Notes: generated by a model from the sequence alone, not told the origin. A stretch of 10,240 nucleotides of DNA from Rhodospirillaceae bacterium (GCA_002712335.1 PATI01000053.1:23865-34104), one strand, 5' to 3'; counted from the stretch's first letter, positions 1 to 7,133 are shown. Translations and numbers: made by a program.

Positions 1-590
1 CATCGGCGACCTTTTCGAAGGGTCATCTGTATTCTAGCAAAGCCATCCGGATTGGCTCCGTTATAATCATCTGTATAATCAAAACCCATATTGCGGCCAG
101 CCTCCAAGAATGCTTCACAAAGAGGATCTTTAAAGCTAGTGTAACAGGAGCTAAGCGGGCCTCCAGAGCCTCGATAGGTATTCTCACCACCCTCCCAATC
201 CTCCGAACGCCGGAAATAAGGTAATACTTCCGCATAAGACCAGCCCGGCAATCCGCTTGATGCCCAACGATCATAATCGGATGGATGTCCATGATAATAG
301 GCCATGGCATTTATGGACGATGAGCCACCGATGACTTTTCCACGGGCGCATTCAATAGCTCTACCACCCATATTTTGTGATGGCTCGGCAAAGTACATCC
401 AATCATGGTGACGTTTCTGAAGAATGCGACCCCAACCAAGTGGAATATGGATCCATGGATCCCGATCCCATCCGCCAGCCTCAAGCAACAAAACCCTTAT
501 ATTGGTATTCTCGCTTAATCGACTGGCTAAGGTACAGCCTGCTGAGCCAGCGCCTATTATTATATAATCAAAATTGGTTACAACAGACAT
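1..590 (-). CDS. GMC-family FAD-dependent alcohol/choline dehydrogenase-like oxidoreductase, N-terminal part (3' end outside window)
   Basis: This gene reads off the left edge; 196 codons are visible, starting [20 protein letters not shown]. The dinucleotide-binding GxGxxG motif (IIGAGSAG, residues 11-18) binds the ADP part of FAD, and the acidic E37 (LLLEAGG) fits the end of the second Rossmann strand. A GMC signature 1 stretch ([18 protein letters not shown], from residue 84) and the [18 protein letters not shown] segment near residue 183 follow the choline dehydrogenase/aryl-alcohol oxidase pattern. Family members are about 530-560 aa, so roughly 60% lies outside, including the catalytic C-terminal His. 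No signal peptide is seen, so a cytoplasmic FAD enzyme oxidising a primary or secondary alcohol is likely. An AGGA lies 9-12 nt before the ATG. Its place downstream of the ThDP enzyme and transporter suggests it oxidises an alcohol in the same peripheral pathway (inference). The family call is very secure; the substrate is unknown. Confidence 0.93.
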   Translation of the reverse strand, partial: MSVVTNFDYIIIGAGSAGCTLASRLSENTNIRVLLLEAGGWDRDPWIHIPLGWGRILQKRHHDWMYFAEPSQNMGGRAIECARGKVIGGSSSINAMAYYHGHPSDYDRWASSGLPGWSYAEVLPYFRRSEDWEGGENTYRGSGGPLSSCYTSFKDPLCEAFLEAGRNMGFDYTDDYNGANPDGFARIQMTLRKGRR

Positions 591-608
591 GGGCAGATCC
601 TGACTAGA

Positions 609-640
609 AAATTATTTGCGCGAATTTAGCTGACAAATTC
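609..640 (-). promoter_or_regulatory. Candidate promoter with overlapping inverted repeat upstream of the GMC oxidoreductase
   Basis: On the minus strand, TTGTCA (636-631) is followed after 16 nt by TAATTT (614-609), a plausible sigma70 -35/-10 pair. A perfect inverted repeat, GAATTT-N7-AAATTC (622-640), covers the -35 box, where a regulator could act. The implied leader is only about 12 nt, just enough for the AGGA ribosome site, which weakens the promoter call. The rest of the 242-nt gap 591-832 shows no convincing ORF or GC-rich hairpin with a T-tract. Confidence 0.33.
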
Positions 641-832
641 TTAGACACACAACCCCTCTGTTTCTGGCCTTAAAAGAATTATTAAATTTTATCCCATCTA
701 ATGTCTCATTTTAGAAACTTAAATTAATGATTGAGAATAGACGGGTGATTTGGAGTGCTGTATATGCAGACTTGCAAAGATCCCGGAATTTTCTCAACCA
801 ATAACCAAAAGATTAAAAATGGACATTCAATT

Positions 833-2569
833 TTACTTATCTGTTCGATTCAAGGTATCCGAGACTGGTTTTAGCCGAATGTCTAATAGCGAAGCTCTGC
901 CCTTTGCAACCCATTCTAGGCCACACTTTATCGCCGCTTCTACCTCTTCCGGCTCTTCTACCTTCGCACCAAATCCACCAAAGGCCTCAATTATTTTCCA
1001 ATAGTCAGGAGCGGGAGCAATATGTAATCCAGAAAAGTTATTTGTCTTCACAGCATCGCCTTCTGGAAAATACTTAGGTACCCCAGTTTTTTGCGATAAA
1101 TACCCATGGTTATTTAATATAATTGTTAGGAACGGCAAGTTGTGTTCTTGGGCTGCGCCATAAACAGCTGGCACCGGATCATAGTTAAATGACCCATCTC
1201 CTATTAGACAGATCACTGGACGATCTGGATACGCTATTTTTACACCAAGCGCAGTGGAAAGACCGGTCCCAAGACCACCTTGTGCTCCGCTGAACCAACA
1301 ACCCGGCTTTAATCTGTCAAGATATTGGTGAGCTGCCAAACGATGTGTTATCAATTCTTCAATAATTAAAGCGTCATCAGGAATCACTTTACCAAGTTGA
1401 TAAGTTACCCACCTAGTGTCCATTGGACTAGTACTCGAAAGCGCTTCTGCCTCTTGTTTCCAAGTTTTCCGGCGTTGGTCGTTCGTATATTTTAATCGAG
1501 TTTTCCTTTCAATTCGGATCTTCTCATCTTCAGCAACACGCTCTTTAAGAGCTTCAAGAAGCGCTAGAAGAGAAGTTTCCAAATTACCAGTTAGAATCAA
1601 ATCAGCTTGTATACCCAGAAAAGGTAGTATCGCTTTATGGGGGTTTTCATCGAGAACAGCTACGGTCGCCTCTTTAGAGGGCGTAGTGGTTTGCGGGTGC
1701 CAAGGTGTGATAGATGAAGCAAGGAAAATTACATCGGCATCCTTAACGGCTGAAGCGGGATGAAAACCAGCATGTAAGGGATGATTTCGTGCTATATTGA
1801 TGCTACCTGTGGCTCGGGATTCAGATACCGGGCAACCTAAAAGCTCAGCTATTGCTGTGAGGTGCTCGGATGCTTTGACAGAGCGCCCTACATCTTCCGC
1901 GACAATCACCGGGTCCTTTGCCTGGGAAAGCAATTCTGCCAACTCTGCCACTCCATTTTGATCTGCAGTTGGCAATGGAGAATTGGATAAACCTGAAGCA
2001 ACATTCCGCGGCATTTCTTCAAATAAATGTTCCATAGGCAATGAAACAAATGTCGGCCCTCTTGGCCCTGCCATGGCTAAACTGCATGCGCGCTGAACGG
2101 TGGAAGGAAGTATGGACTTGGTATTAACACCAAAACTCCATTTAACATTTTTTTCAACCATCCTTGCCGGACCACCCATATCGGCGAGATGGGCACCCCA
2201 CTGTCCTCCTGGATCCGGCCCATCGTCCTCTCCAAACCCAATAGACTCACCAGCAAATATGACCATAGGGACCTCCTCGTGCAATGCCCCCCGCATTGCC
2301 ATCGCTCCATGCAACGCACCAACAGTCGTATGAATCATTACTGCGGGAAGCTTTCCTGTTGCCTTGGCATAACCACTTGCCATACCTATAGCGGTTTCCT
2401 CGTGACGGGTGCTCATATAAAGTGGAATATCGTTAGCGTTAGGTTCTGCCAGCGCCTCCCAAACGGGCGCCCACTCTGAACCGGGCGACGCGAATATTCT
2501 TTCTACCCCCATAGCGCCTAACACTTTCAAAAACGCCTGGGCCCCATTTAAACCCTTAGTTTTAATCAT
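833..2569 (-). CDS. ThDP-dependent 2-keto-acid decarboxylase / acetolactate synthase-like enzyme
   Basis: This is a 578-aa protein with the three-domain layout of the POX/ALS/benzoylformate decarboxylase family. The N-terminal PYR domain (about 1-185) carries the ThDP-activating Glu in RHEETAIGMASGYA (E57). The middle domain spans about 205-340. The C-terminal PP domain holds the ThDP/Mg2+ motif starting GDGSFNYD at 457-464 and ending in NN at 486-487. The length is normal for the family, and the start is supported by a strong GAGAGAGG just upstream of the ATG. It probably decarboxylates a 2-oxo acid, or condenses or cleaves a C-C bond, in the cytoplasm as a dimer or tetramer. No small regulatory ALS subunit is nearby and the neighbours are aromatic-catabolic, so a catabolic decarboxylase (benzoylformate decarboxylase-like) is more likely than branched-chain amino-acid synthesis. 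It lies 83 nt downstream of the MFS gene with a possible promoter of its own. The family is certain; the substrate is inferred. Confidence 0.9.
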   Translation of the reverse strand: MIKTKGLNGAQAFLKVLGAMGVERIFASPGSEWAPVWEALAEPNANDIPLYMSTRHEETAIGMASGYAKATGKLPAVMIHTTVGALHGAMAMRGALHEEVPMVIFAGESIGFGEDDGPDPGGQWGAHLADMGGPARMVEKNVKWSFGVNTKSILPSTVQRACSLAMAGPRGPTFVSLPMEHLFEEMPRNVASGLSNSPLPTADQNGVAELAELLSQAKDPVIVAEDVGRSVKASEHLTAIAELLGCPVSESRATGSINIARNHPLHAGFHPASAVKDADVIFLASSITPWHPQTTTPSKEATVAVLDENPHKAILPFLGIQADLILTGNLETSLLALLEALKERVAEDEKIRIERKTRLKYTNDQRRKTWKQEAEALSSTSPMDTRWVTYQLGKVIPDDALIIEELITHRLAAHQYLDRLKPGCWFSGAQGGLGTGLSTALGVKIAYPDRPVICLIGDGSFNYDPVPAVYGAAQEHNLPFLTIILNNHGYLSQKTGVPKYFPEGDAVKTNNFSGLHIAPAPDYWKIIEAFGGFGAKVEEPEEVEAAIKCGLEWVAKGRASLLDIRLKPVSDTLNRTDK

Positions 2570-2624
2570 ACCTCTCTCTCAAGGAACCTAAGAAAACAGT
2601 CCTAGCTTGAAGTTAACATAAAGA

Positions 2625-2650
2625 TTGTAGAACAAATAAAGTACATTATA
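2625..2650 (-). promoter_or_regulatory. Candidate promoter and GntR-type operator upstream of the ThDP enzyme
   Basis: The 83-nt gap between the MFS stop and the ThDP start contains TTGTAGAACAA (2625-2635), which fits the GntR/FCD operator pattern TNGTNNNACNA with four-base arms. It resembles the perfect repeat at 3987-3999. On the minus strand a consensus TATAAT (2650-2645) lies about 10 nt upstream of it, so the repeat would sit just after the transcription start, a position suited to repression. No good -35 box is seen 17 nt upstream of TATAAT, so the promoter half is weaker than the operator half. Confidence 0.4.
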
Positions 2651-2652
2651 TT

Positions 2653-3849
2653 TTATAGCCTTTTTTGTCGTTTTTCGGTTCGCAACAATTCAGCCGCGAC
2701 AATAATTGGAAGAGTGCCAAAAATAAAAAAACCAAGCTGGTATGAATTAAATATCTCTAGTATCAAACCATAAACTGCTGGCATAATAATCATTCCCGCA
2801 TAGGCAAAACACACAGCACCGGCAGTGACTACTCCTGCCATGCCGGCTGGTGATACACGAGCGATTTCGGCCAATAATACACCCTGATAGCCTATCCCCG
2901 TCAATCCATATAAAAAGGCAAGTCCCCATACCGGAAAACTTTGCCATTCTTGGTTGATAAATCCTAAGGCCATGCAGGAAACACCCATCGATACCCCAAG
3001 GAAAGACAATAATATCAGAGGTTGGACATGTTTTGTACCCACCCAACCCCATACAATTCGACCAAAGATCCCGGCTACCATTGCAATAGAATAGGTAACT
3101 CCTGCACGAGCTAAGCTCCATTCAAGCCCTAAAGATAAAAACGAAACGAAGAAAGAAGCAAAGACTAACTGCAGACCTGTAAACGCAAATAAACCAAAGG
3201 CTAAATGCCTTATATTCTTATCACAAAGTACTGCATTCAGTGTGCTGCGAAAATCGGCAGCTTTGATCCTATGTCCTGATTGTCGATCTGAATCAAATTC
3301 ATTCCTCAATGGTTGAAGTGCCACAGCAAGCCCTAACGCCATCATTGCAGCACAGAGCAGCGCACCTTTCCAACTGAAAAACGTAACAAATAAAGGTAAT
3401 ACCATACCCGCTATAACCCCGCCAACAGGCACACCAGTCTGCTTGATAGAAAATATCAGTGGGGCTTGTTTCGGTGATGAATAACGGGCGAGTATTTGAG
3501 AGCTAGCAGGGGTAGACGGCCCCCCGCCCATGCCAGTAACCAGTGCGCCGATAACAAAAAGATACAAGAATCCCGATATGTTTATAAGTAAGCCTACTGC
3601 CACCACTAAAAGACAGACTTGGCTTACTCTGAGAGCCCCAAACCGAATAAGAAAGCTACTACCCGCCAATGCCGCAAACATCGAACCCCCATAGAGAAAA
3701 GCGGTATATAAACCGATCAAACTTGGGCTGATACCAGTATCCGCAGCAATAGATGGGGCGAGAACAGGGATCGTCAGTCCACTCATTGTAGACATAGCCT
3801 GCTGCATGAGCATCGCGAGCATCGCGGTATAGACTACGGGTGGTTTCAA
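2653..3849 (-). CDS. MFS transporter, probable aromatic/organic-acid uptake permease
   Basis: This is a 398-aa, very hydrophobic protein with about twelve predicted membrane segments in two halves, separated by a charged central loop (about residues 180-212, with RNEFDSDRQSGHR). The loop after the second helix (FLIRFGALRV, about 67-76) resembles MFS motif A. The glycine/proline-rich stretch GMGGGPSTPASSQILARYS (106-124) and FSIKQTGVPVGG (133-144) occupy the helix 4-5 region, where motif C-like proline/glycine signatures occur. The chosen start is TTG at 3849; the next in-frame ATG (residue 10) would remove the beginning of helix 1, and no in-frame ATG lies upstream. It is expected in the inner membrane as a proton-coupled single-substrate carrier. 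It is divergent from ligA and upstream of the ThDP gene, so the pathway substrate is its likely cargo (inference). An efflux role cannot be excluded. Confidence 0.87.
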   Translation of the reverse strand: MKPPVVYTAMLAMLMQQAMSTMSGLTIPVLAPSIAADTGISPSLIGLYTAFLYGGSMFAALAGSSFLIRFGALRVSQVCLLVVAVGLLINISGFLYLFVIGALVTGMGGGPSTPASSQILARYSSPKQAPLIFSIKQTGVPVGGVIAGMVLPLFVTFFSWKGALLCAAMMALGLAVALQPLRNEFDSDRQSGHRIKAADFRSTLNAVLCDKNIRHLAFGLFAFTGLQLVFASFFVSFLSLGLEWSLARAGVTYSIAMVAGIFGRIVWGWVGTKHVQPLILLSFLGVSMGVSCMALGFINQEWQSFPVWGLAFLYGLTGIGYQGVLLAEIARVSPAGMAGVVTAGAVCFAYAGMIIMPAVYGLILEIFNSYQLGFFIFGTLPIIVAAELLRTEKRQKRL

Positions 3850-3972
3850 ATTTCTATCCGTTTAATAGGAAAAAATAAATGAGAATCTATAGAGTAAAGA
3901 GTGCTAATAAGCAGTTCACGGATTGTAATTCCTTTATCCGTAGCGGTCTATGGCATCTAATTCGCATTTGTA

Positions 3973-3999
3973 TTGAAAAAAGAACCATTGTAGTACAAT
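3973..3999 (+). promoter_or_regulatory. Candidate ligAB promoter with perfect GntR-like operator
   Basis: ATTGTA-G-TACAAT (3987-3999) is a perfect 6-1-6 inverted repeat and matches the GntR/FCD operator consensus TNGTNNNACNA. Its right arm, TACAAT (3994-3999), can also serve as a -10 box (5 of 6 to TATAAT), with TTGAAA (3973-3978) 15 nt upstream as a short-spaced -35. The start site would be near 4006, giving a leader of about 30 nt before ligA. The site lies in the 188-nt divergent region 3850-4037, so the same protein could also affect the MFS gene. An extra half-site ATTGTA occurs at 3922-3927. The repeat is seen directly; its function is inferred. Confidence 0.5.
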
Positions 4000-4037
4000 T
4001 CATTGGACACAACACAATCAAAGAAGGGATTAGGTCC

Positions 4038-4400
4038 ATGGTCAATCAGGTAGACAAATCCAAAGAGATACCTGGCACAACAATCTTTGATGGGGTGCAG
4101 TCAAGAAAAGGTTACCGCCTCAACAAGTTCGCAATGTCGTTTACACGGCCCAAAAATCGTGAGGCCTTCTCATCTGATGAAGAAGCCTATATGGAAAAAT
4201 GGGATCTAAGTAATGAGGAACGACGGTTTATTCGTCTTCGGGACTATCGAGGGCTAATAGAAGAGTGTGGAGGCAATATTTACATGATTATGAAACTCGG
4301 GACCTGCACCGGACACGGCCTATACCATGTCGGAGCTCAACTTAGGGGGGAAACCTTTGAGGAATTTTTAGCGTCCCGTAATGCTTCGGGAGCAAGATAA
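4038..4400 (+). CDS. LigA-like small (alpha) subunit of class III extradiol ring-cleavage dioxygenase
   Basis: The 120-aa product resembles the alpha subunit of protocatechuate 4,5-dioxygenase. IPGTTIFDGVQSRKGYRLNK (11-30) followed by FAMSF and a charged DEEAYMEKWDLSNEE segment parallels the LigA sequence IPGTRVFTAQRARKGYNLNQFAMSL and DESAYLDEWNL. This subunit has no metal ligands; it covers the active site of the catalytic LigB partner. An ATG at 3879 would add 53 residues unlike LigA and run through the operator/promoter region. The start at 4038 has AAGGGA 8 nt upstream and begins where the family homology begins, so it is preferred. The protein ends after QLRGETFEEFLASRN and is shorter than the 139-aa LigA of Sphingobium, lacking its C-terminal tail. 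The stop is one base before the ligB start, so translation is surely coupled. Confidence 0.9.
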   Translation: MVNQVDKSKEIPGTTIFDGVQSRKGYRLNKFAMSFTRPKNREAFSSDEEAYMEKWDLSNEERRFIRLRDYRGLIEECGGNIYMIMKLGTCTGHGLYHVGAQLRGETFEEFLASRNASGAR

Positions 4401-4401
4401 A

Positions 4402-5241
4402 ATGGGAACCATAGTTGGCGGTATCGGCACATCTCATGTTCCCTCTATTGGTAAAGCCTATGATATGGGCCAACAGGCAGATCCTGACTGGAAGCCATTG
4501 TTTGATGCCTATAAGCCTGTGCAGAAATGGCTTCAAGAATTAAAACCAGATGTCGCGATCGTCGTATATAACGACCACGGCTCTAGTATGTTTTTTGACA
4601 AATACCCAACGTTTGCTATTGGCGCCGCAGAGGCATATTCAATCGGTGATGAGGGCTGGGGACCTCGTCCGCTACCGGAGGTTCCGGGAGAACCAAAATT
4701 ATCATGGCATCTCGCTGAAGAGCTGGTCTACAACGAGTTTGATATGACAATCTGCCAAGAATTATCGGTTGAGCATGGATTTCTTGTGCCAATGAATCTT
4801 TGTTTCCATCATGAGCCAAACTGGCCTGTAAAAACGATACCAATAGTCGTAAATGTCATTCAACACCCCCTCCCAACCGCGTTAAGATGTTACAAACTGG
4901 GTCAGGCCATTCGACAGGCAGTTGAGTCTTTTGAAGACGATCTTCGTATCGTTATTCTTGGAACCGGCGGAATGTCACATCAACTAAATGGTGCGCGTTT
5001 TGGGCACCTCAATCCAGAATTTGATGGAGACTTTCTTGACAAAATAGAGAAATCTCCTCTCGAACTCACCTTACTAACTTACCAAAAAATAATGGAAGAA
5101 GCGGGCGCTGAAGCTGTAGAACTTATCATGTGGTTAACGATGCGAGGTGCTTTATCTGATAATCTTAAAAACATACATCGTAATTATTATGCACCCATGA
5201 CAACAGGCATGGGATTAATAGCATTAGAGGAGAGTGATTAA
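4402..5241 (+). CDS. LigB-like catalytic (beta) subunit of class III extradiol dioxygenase (protocatechuate 4,5-dioxygenase type)
   Basis: This 279-aa protein of the LigB superfamily opens a catecholic ring next to its two hydroxyls using Fe(II) and O2. The residues known from LigB of Sphingobium sp. SYK-6 are all recognisable: iron ligands H12 (IGTSHVPSIG), H59 (YNDHGSSMF) and E240 (AVELIMWLTMRG), the catalytic-base His at H193 (GTGGMSHQL), and the second-sphere His at H125 (SVEHGFLVP). Apart from H12 they sit two residues earlier than in the SYK-6 numbering. An ATG at 4381 would add seven residues overlapping ligA; the start at 4402 matches the family N-terminus and has GGGAG upstream. With LigA it should form an alpha2beta2 enzyme for protocatechuate, gallate, or another carboxylated or substituted catechol; the exact substrate is not readable. 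It ends 21 nt from the convergent Rieske beta gene, with no clear terminator between. Confidence 0.94.
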   Translation: MGTIVGGIGTSHVPSIGKAYDMGQQADPDWKPLFDAYKPVQKWLQELKPDVAIVVYNDHGSSMFFDKYPTFAIGAAEAYSIGDEGWGPRPLPEVPGEPKLSWHLAEELVYNEFDMTICQELSVEHGFLVPMNLCFHHEPNWPVKTIPIVVNVIQHPLPTALRCYKLGQAIRQAVESFEDDLRIVILGTGGMSHQLNGARFGHLNPEFDGDFLDKIEKSPLELTLLTYQKIMEEAGAEAVELIMWLTMRGALSDNLKNIHRNYYAPMTTGMGLIALEESD

Positions 5242-5262
5242 TCTTAGTATTTATTAAATTTT

Positions 5263-5733
5263 CTAAAAAGGAATTGCCAGAGGTTCAAATATCCCATCAC
5301 AATTGATCAAATCGACACGTTTCCTAAAAATTTCGAAGCTATCAGATTTACGCCTCAACAGATGCTCGCAGCGTCCGCCATAGTTAGTTTGTTTTTCCAG
5401 TCTAAATTCCATCATCATTAAAGAAGAGTGAACTAGTATCTCGCCCTCTACATTATGATTATCATCAACTTCGATATTTGATACAAAATGAACTGTGCGG
5501 CTAGCAGGCTTTTGTGCATGAACCTTTGGATGATCAAGTCGCGAAAGGCGGGTGCGCATCAATTCTTTATCGTCAAAGAAAATTGAGACTCTTTTGTAAG
5601 GATCATCTTGACCGGGATAGGCCGGCACCCAATAAGTCCCGTCTTTTGAGAAAAGGTCTGTCCATTCTTCAAATCGACGTTCATCAAGTAAGCGAACTTC
5701 ATAATAAAGAAACTTTTCTACTTCATTTTGCAC
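5263..5733 (-). CDS. Ring-hydroxylating dioxygenase small (beta) subunit
   Basis: The 156-aa protein has the cystatin/NTF2-like fold sequence of aromatic dioxygenase beta subunits (benzoate BenB and terephthalate TphA3 type). It begins with helix FLYYEVRLLDERRFEEWTDLF (about 8-28), then DGTYWVPAYPG (31-41), the conserved DDKELMRTRLSRL (54-66), SRTVHFVSNIEV (78-89), and the closing RCEHLLRRKSDSFEIFRKRVDLIN (121-144). The beta subunit is structural, supporting the alpha3beta3 hexamer, and holds no metal. The start is GTG at 5733: an in-frame stop lies two codons upstream and GGGTGG precedes it, so no other start is possible nearby. It follows the alpha gene by 14 nt in the same transcript. The length is normal. 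The family is firm; the substrate is set by the alpha partner. Confidence 0.93.
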   Translation of the reverse strand: MQNEVEKFLYYEVRLLDERRFEEWTDLFSKDGTYWVPAYPGQDDPYKRVSIFFDDKELMRTRLSRLDHPKVHAQKPASRTVHFVSNIEVDDNHNVEGEILVHSSLMMMEFRLEKQTNYGGRCEHLLRRKSDSFEIFRKRVDLINCDGIFEPLAIPF

Positions 5734-5747
5734 TATTTATCGCCACC

Positions 5748-7052
5748 CTAACTGTTAACACACATCATATCCAACCAGCCCAGTTGCTGATTGCGCGCTC
5801 CTGACTCCGAGGTACCATAGGATTCATACGTTCCGGTGTTACCATTATTAAATTTTTCATTCATGCCTCGCGCGAGGACCACCCAATCAGTGCTTTGGGT
5901 GGCTAGACCCTCCTGACAACGAACCCAAACTTCCATATCATCTGACATAACCATTCCCGCAGGAGAATGGCTATTATTATTGCTTTTTAAAGATGCTCGC
6001 CACATTTCTTCTGGTGCACCCTTTAATTTAAGTGGAATAATTATATTTTCTGTGCAATCCACCGAAATAGGATTCATAACCCTAATGTGCTGGGTCAGGT
6101 GCTGTATAGACCATTGCGGATAAAAGATGCTGTTATGTGTCGTTACCCTCATATTTTCTTTTGCACGCTCACCATAGGCTTGAACCATAGCAGCCTTGTA
6201 GCGATCGTATACTGGTCCGCTATTTTCTTTATCCATGGCAAATCGTCCCATATAAACATGCCCGTGTCGGTAGCCACCGAGGGGTAGCTCCTCCCACTGG
6301 TCACTAAGGTTAGCCTGATCAGCCAAAACCTTCACCTTCCCCGCTTCATCCTCATCCGCACCCTCTCGACGGAATTGTTTTCCCTTATCATCTGTTGTTG
6401 ATACATGGGTGAACATAATGTGATAAACATCAGTTTGGTTCTCCATCTGAATTTTCCAGTTTGCATCAAAACGATAGCGAAACATACCGGCACATGCCTC
6501 AACCTCTCCAACAGGCGACCTGTCAACAAACGCATCAATGTGATCCTTCATTGGACCGAGAAACTCAAATATATCCGGGCCATCTTGTGCCAAGCTCCCA
6601 AAAATAAACCCCCTATAATCGGCAACTCGGGGAATTTTTACTAAATCAAGATCTTCCTTTTCGAGAAATCCCTCCTCATATCCTTTGGGATAGGGTGCGC
6701 CAGCGAAACTACCATCCGTATTAAAAACCCAAGCGTGATAAGGACATTCAAATCTTTTCGTATTACCAAACTGCTCGAGGCAGACCTGTGCGCCACGATG
6801 TGTGCAGCGATTGAACATCACGTGAACTTGGCCATCGCGATGTCGGCTCATAATAATTGGCTGCTTAGCTATAGTCGTCGTAAAATAATCACCTTGATTT
6901 GGCACCTGACTAGCGTGACCAATAAATAACCAGGTGCGCCCGAAAATTCGTTCCATTTCTAGTTCGAAAATCTCAGGACTCGTATAAAAATCTTTATGCA
7001 CTCTATCCGACTTTACAAGTTCACGTATTTTAACAGCATCATATTTTATCAT
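5748..7052 (-). CDS. Rieske non-haem iron ring-hydroxylating dioxygenase large (alpha) subunit
   Basis: The 434-aa terminal oxygenase subunit has an N-terminal Rieske domain with the [2Fe-2S] ligands C83/H85 (NRCTHRG) and C103/H106 (FECPYHAW). The catalytic domain shows NWKIQMENQTDVYHIMFTH: H211 and H216 bind the mononuclear iron and D208 is the conserved electron-bridging Asp to the neighbouring subunit. The third iron ligand is Asp 371 or 372 in SDDMEVWVRCQEG. The pattern is that of the benzoate/toluate/anthranilate/terephthalate group rather than the naphthalene or biphenyl type. It adds both atoms of O2 to an aromatic ring to give a cis-dihydrodiol. AGGG lies 8 nt before the ATG. The partner reductase and cis-diol dehydrogenase are not in the window. 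The product, after re-aromatisation, would be a substrate for the adjacent LigAB (inference). Confidence 0.95.
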   Translation of the reverse strand: MIKYDAVKIRELVKSDRVHKDFYTSPEIFELEMERIFGRTWLFIGHASQVPNQGDYFTTTIAKQPIIMSRHRDGQVHVMFNRCTHRGAQVCLEQFGNTKRFECPYHAWVFNTDGSFAGAPYPKGYEEGFLEKEDLDLVKIPRVADYRGFIFGSLAQDGPDIFEFLGPMKDHIDAFVDRSPVGEVEACAGMFRYRFDANWKIQMENQTDVYHIMFTHVSTTDDKGKQFRREGADEDEAGKVKVLADQANLSDQWEELPLGGYRHGHVYMGRFAMDKENSGPVYDRYKAAMVQAYGERAKENMRVTTHNSIFYPQWSIQHLTQHIRVMNPISVDCTENIIIPLKLKGAPEEMWRASLKSNNNSHSPAGMVMSDDMEVWVRCQEGLATQSTDWVVLARGMNEKFNNGNTGTYESYGTSESGARNQQLGWLDMMCVNS

Positions 7053-7104
7053 GGCTATGACCCTAGAAAGGTTACCGTTGATTTTTTAAAATTAATTGGA
7101 AATT

Positions 7105-7133
7105 AGTATAAAAGGCGACGAGATGCCTCTCAA
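7105..7133 (-). promoter_or_regulatory. Sigma70-like promoter for the Rieske dioxygenase alpha-beta genes
   Basis: On the minus strand TTGAGA (7133-7128) and TATACT (7110-7105) are separated by exactly 17 nt, a good match to the sigma70 consensus. Transcription would start near 7098, leaving a leader of about 45 nt with AGGG at 7064-7061. The spacer carries short arms AGGC-N8-GCCT, possibly a weak operator. No TNGTNNNACNA site was seen here, unlike the ligA and ThDP promoters. The remainder of the 242-nt gap 7053-7294 holds only AT-rich sequence and the short palindrome TGTAATTACA (7268-7277); no clear terminator for the upstream SGNH gene is visible. Confidence 0.5.

Noticed and set aside
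377..607. 76-aa plus-strand ORF opposite the start of the GMC gene
   Set aside because: It is antisense to the clearly coding GMC N-terminus with its FAD motif and has no recognisable protein features.
815..832. AT-only hairpin (AAAAT/ATTTT arms) after the ThDP stop as a terminator
   Set aside because: There is no GC in the stem, so it would be too unstable to call.
2077..2479. Overlapping 77-96-aa ORFs on both strands inside the ThDP gene
   Set aside because: They are other-frame shadows of a 578-aa gene with intact family motifs, and lack a convincing ribosome site or family resemblance.
3879..4037. 53-residue N-terminal extension of LigA from the ATG at 3879
   Set aside because: The extension has no LigA similarity, contains the palindromic operator/promoter region, and the ATG at 4038 has a better ribosome site and matches where the family begins.
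7111..7131. Rho-independent terminator for the SGNH gene (GGCATCTCGTCGCC followed by TTTT on the minus strand)
   Set aside because: The stem is only 3-4 bp with a long loop, and the T-run overlaps the -10 region of the stronger promoter reading.
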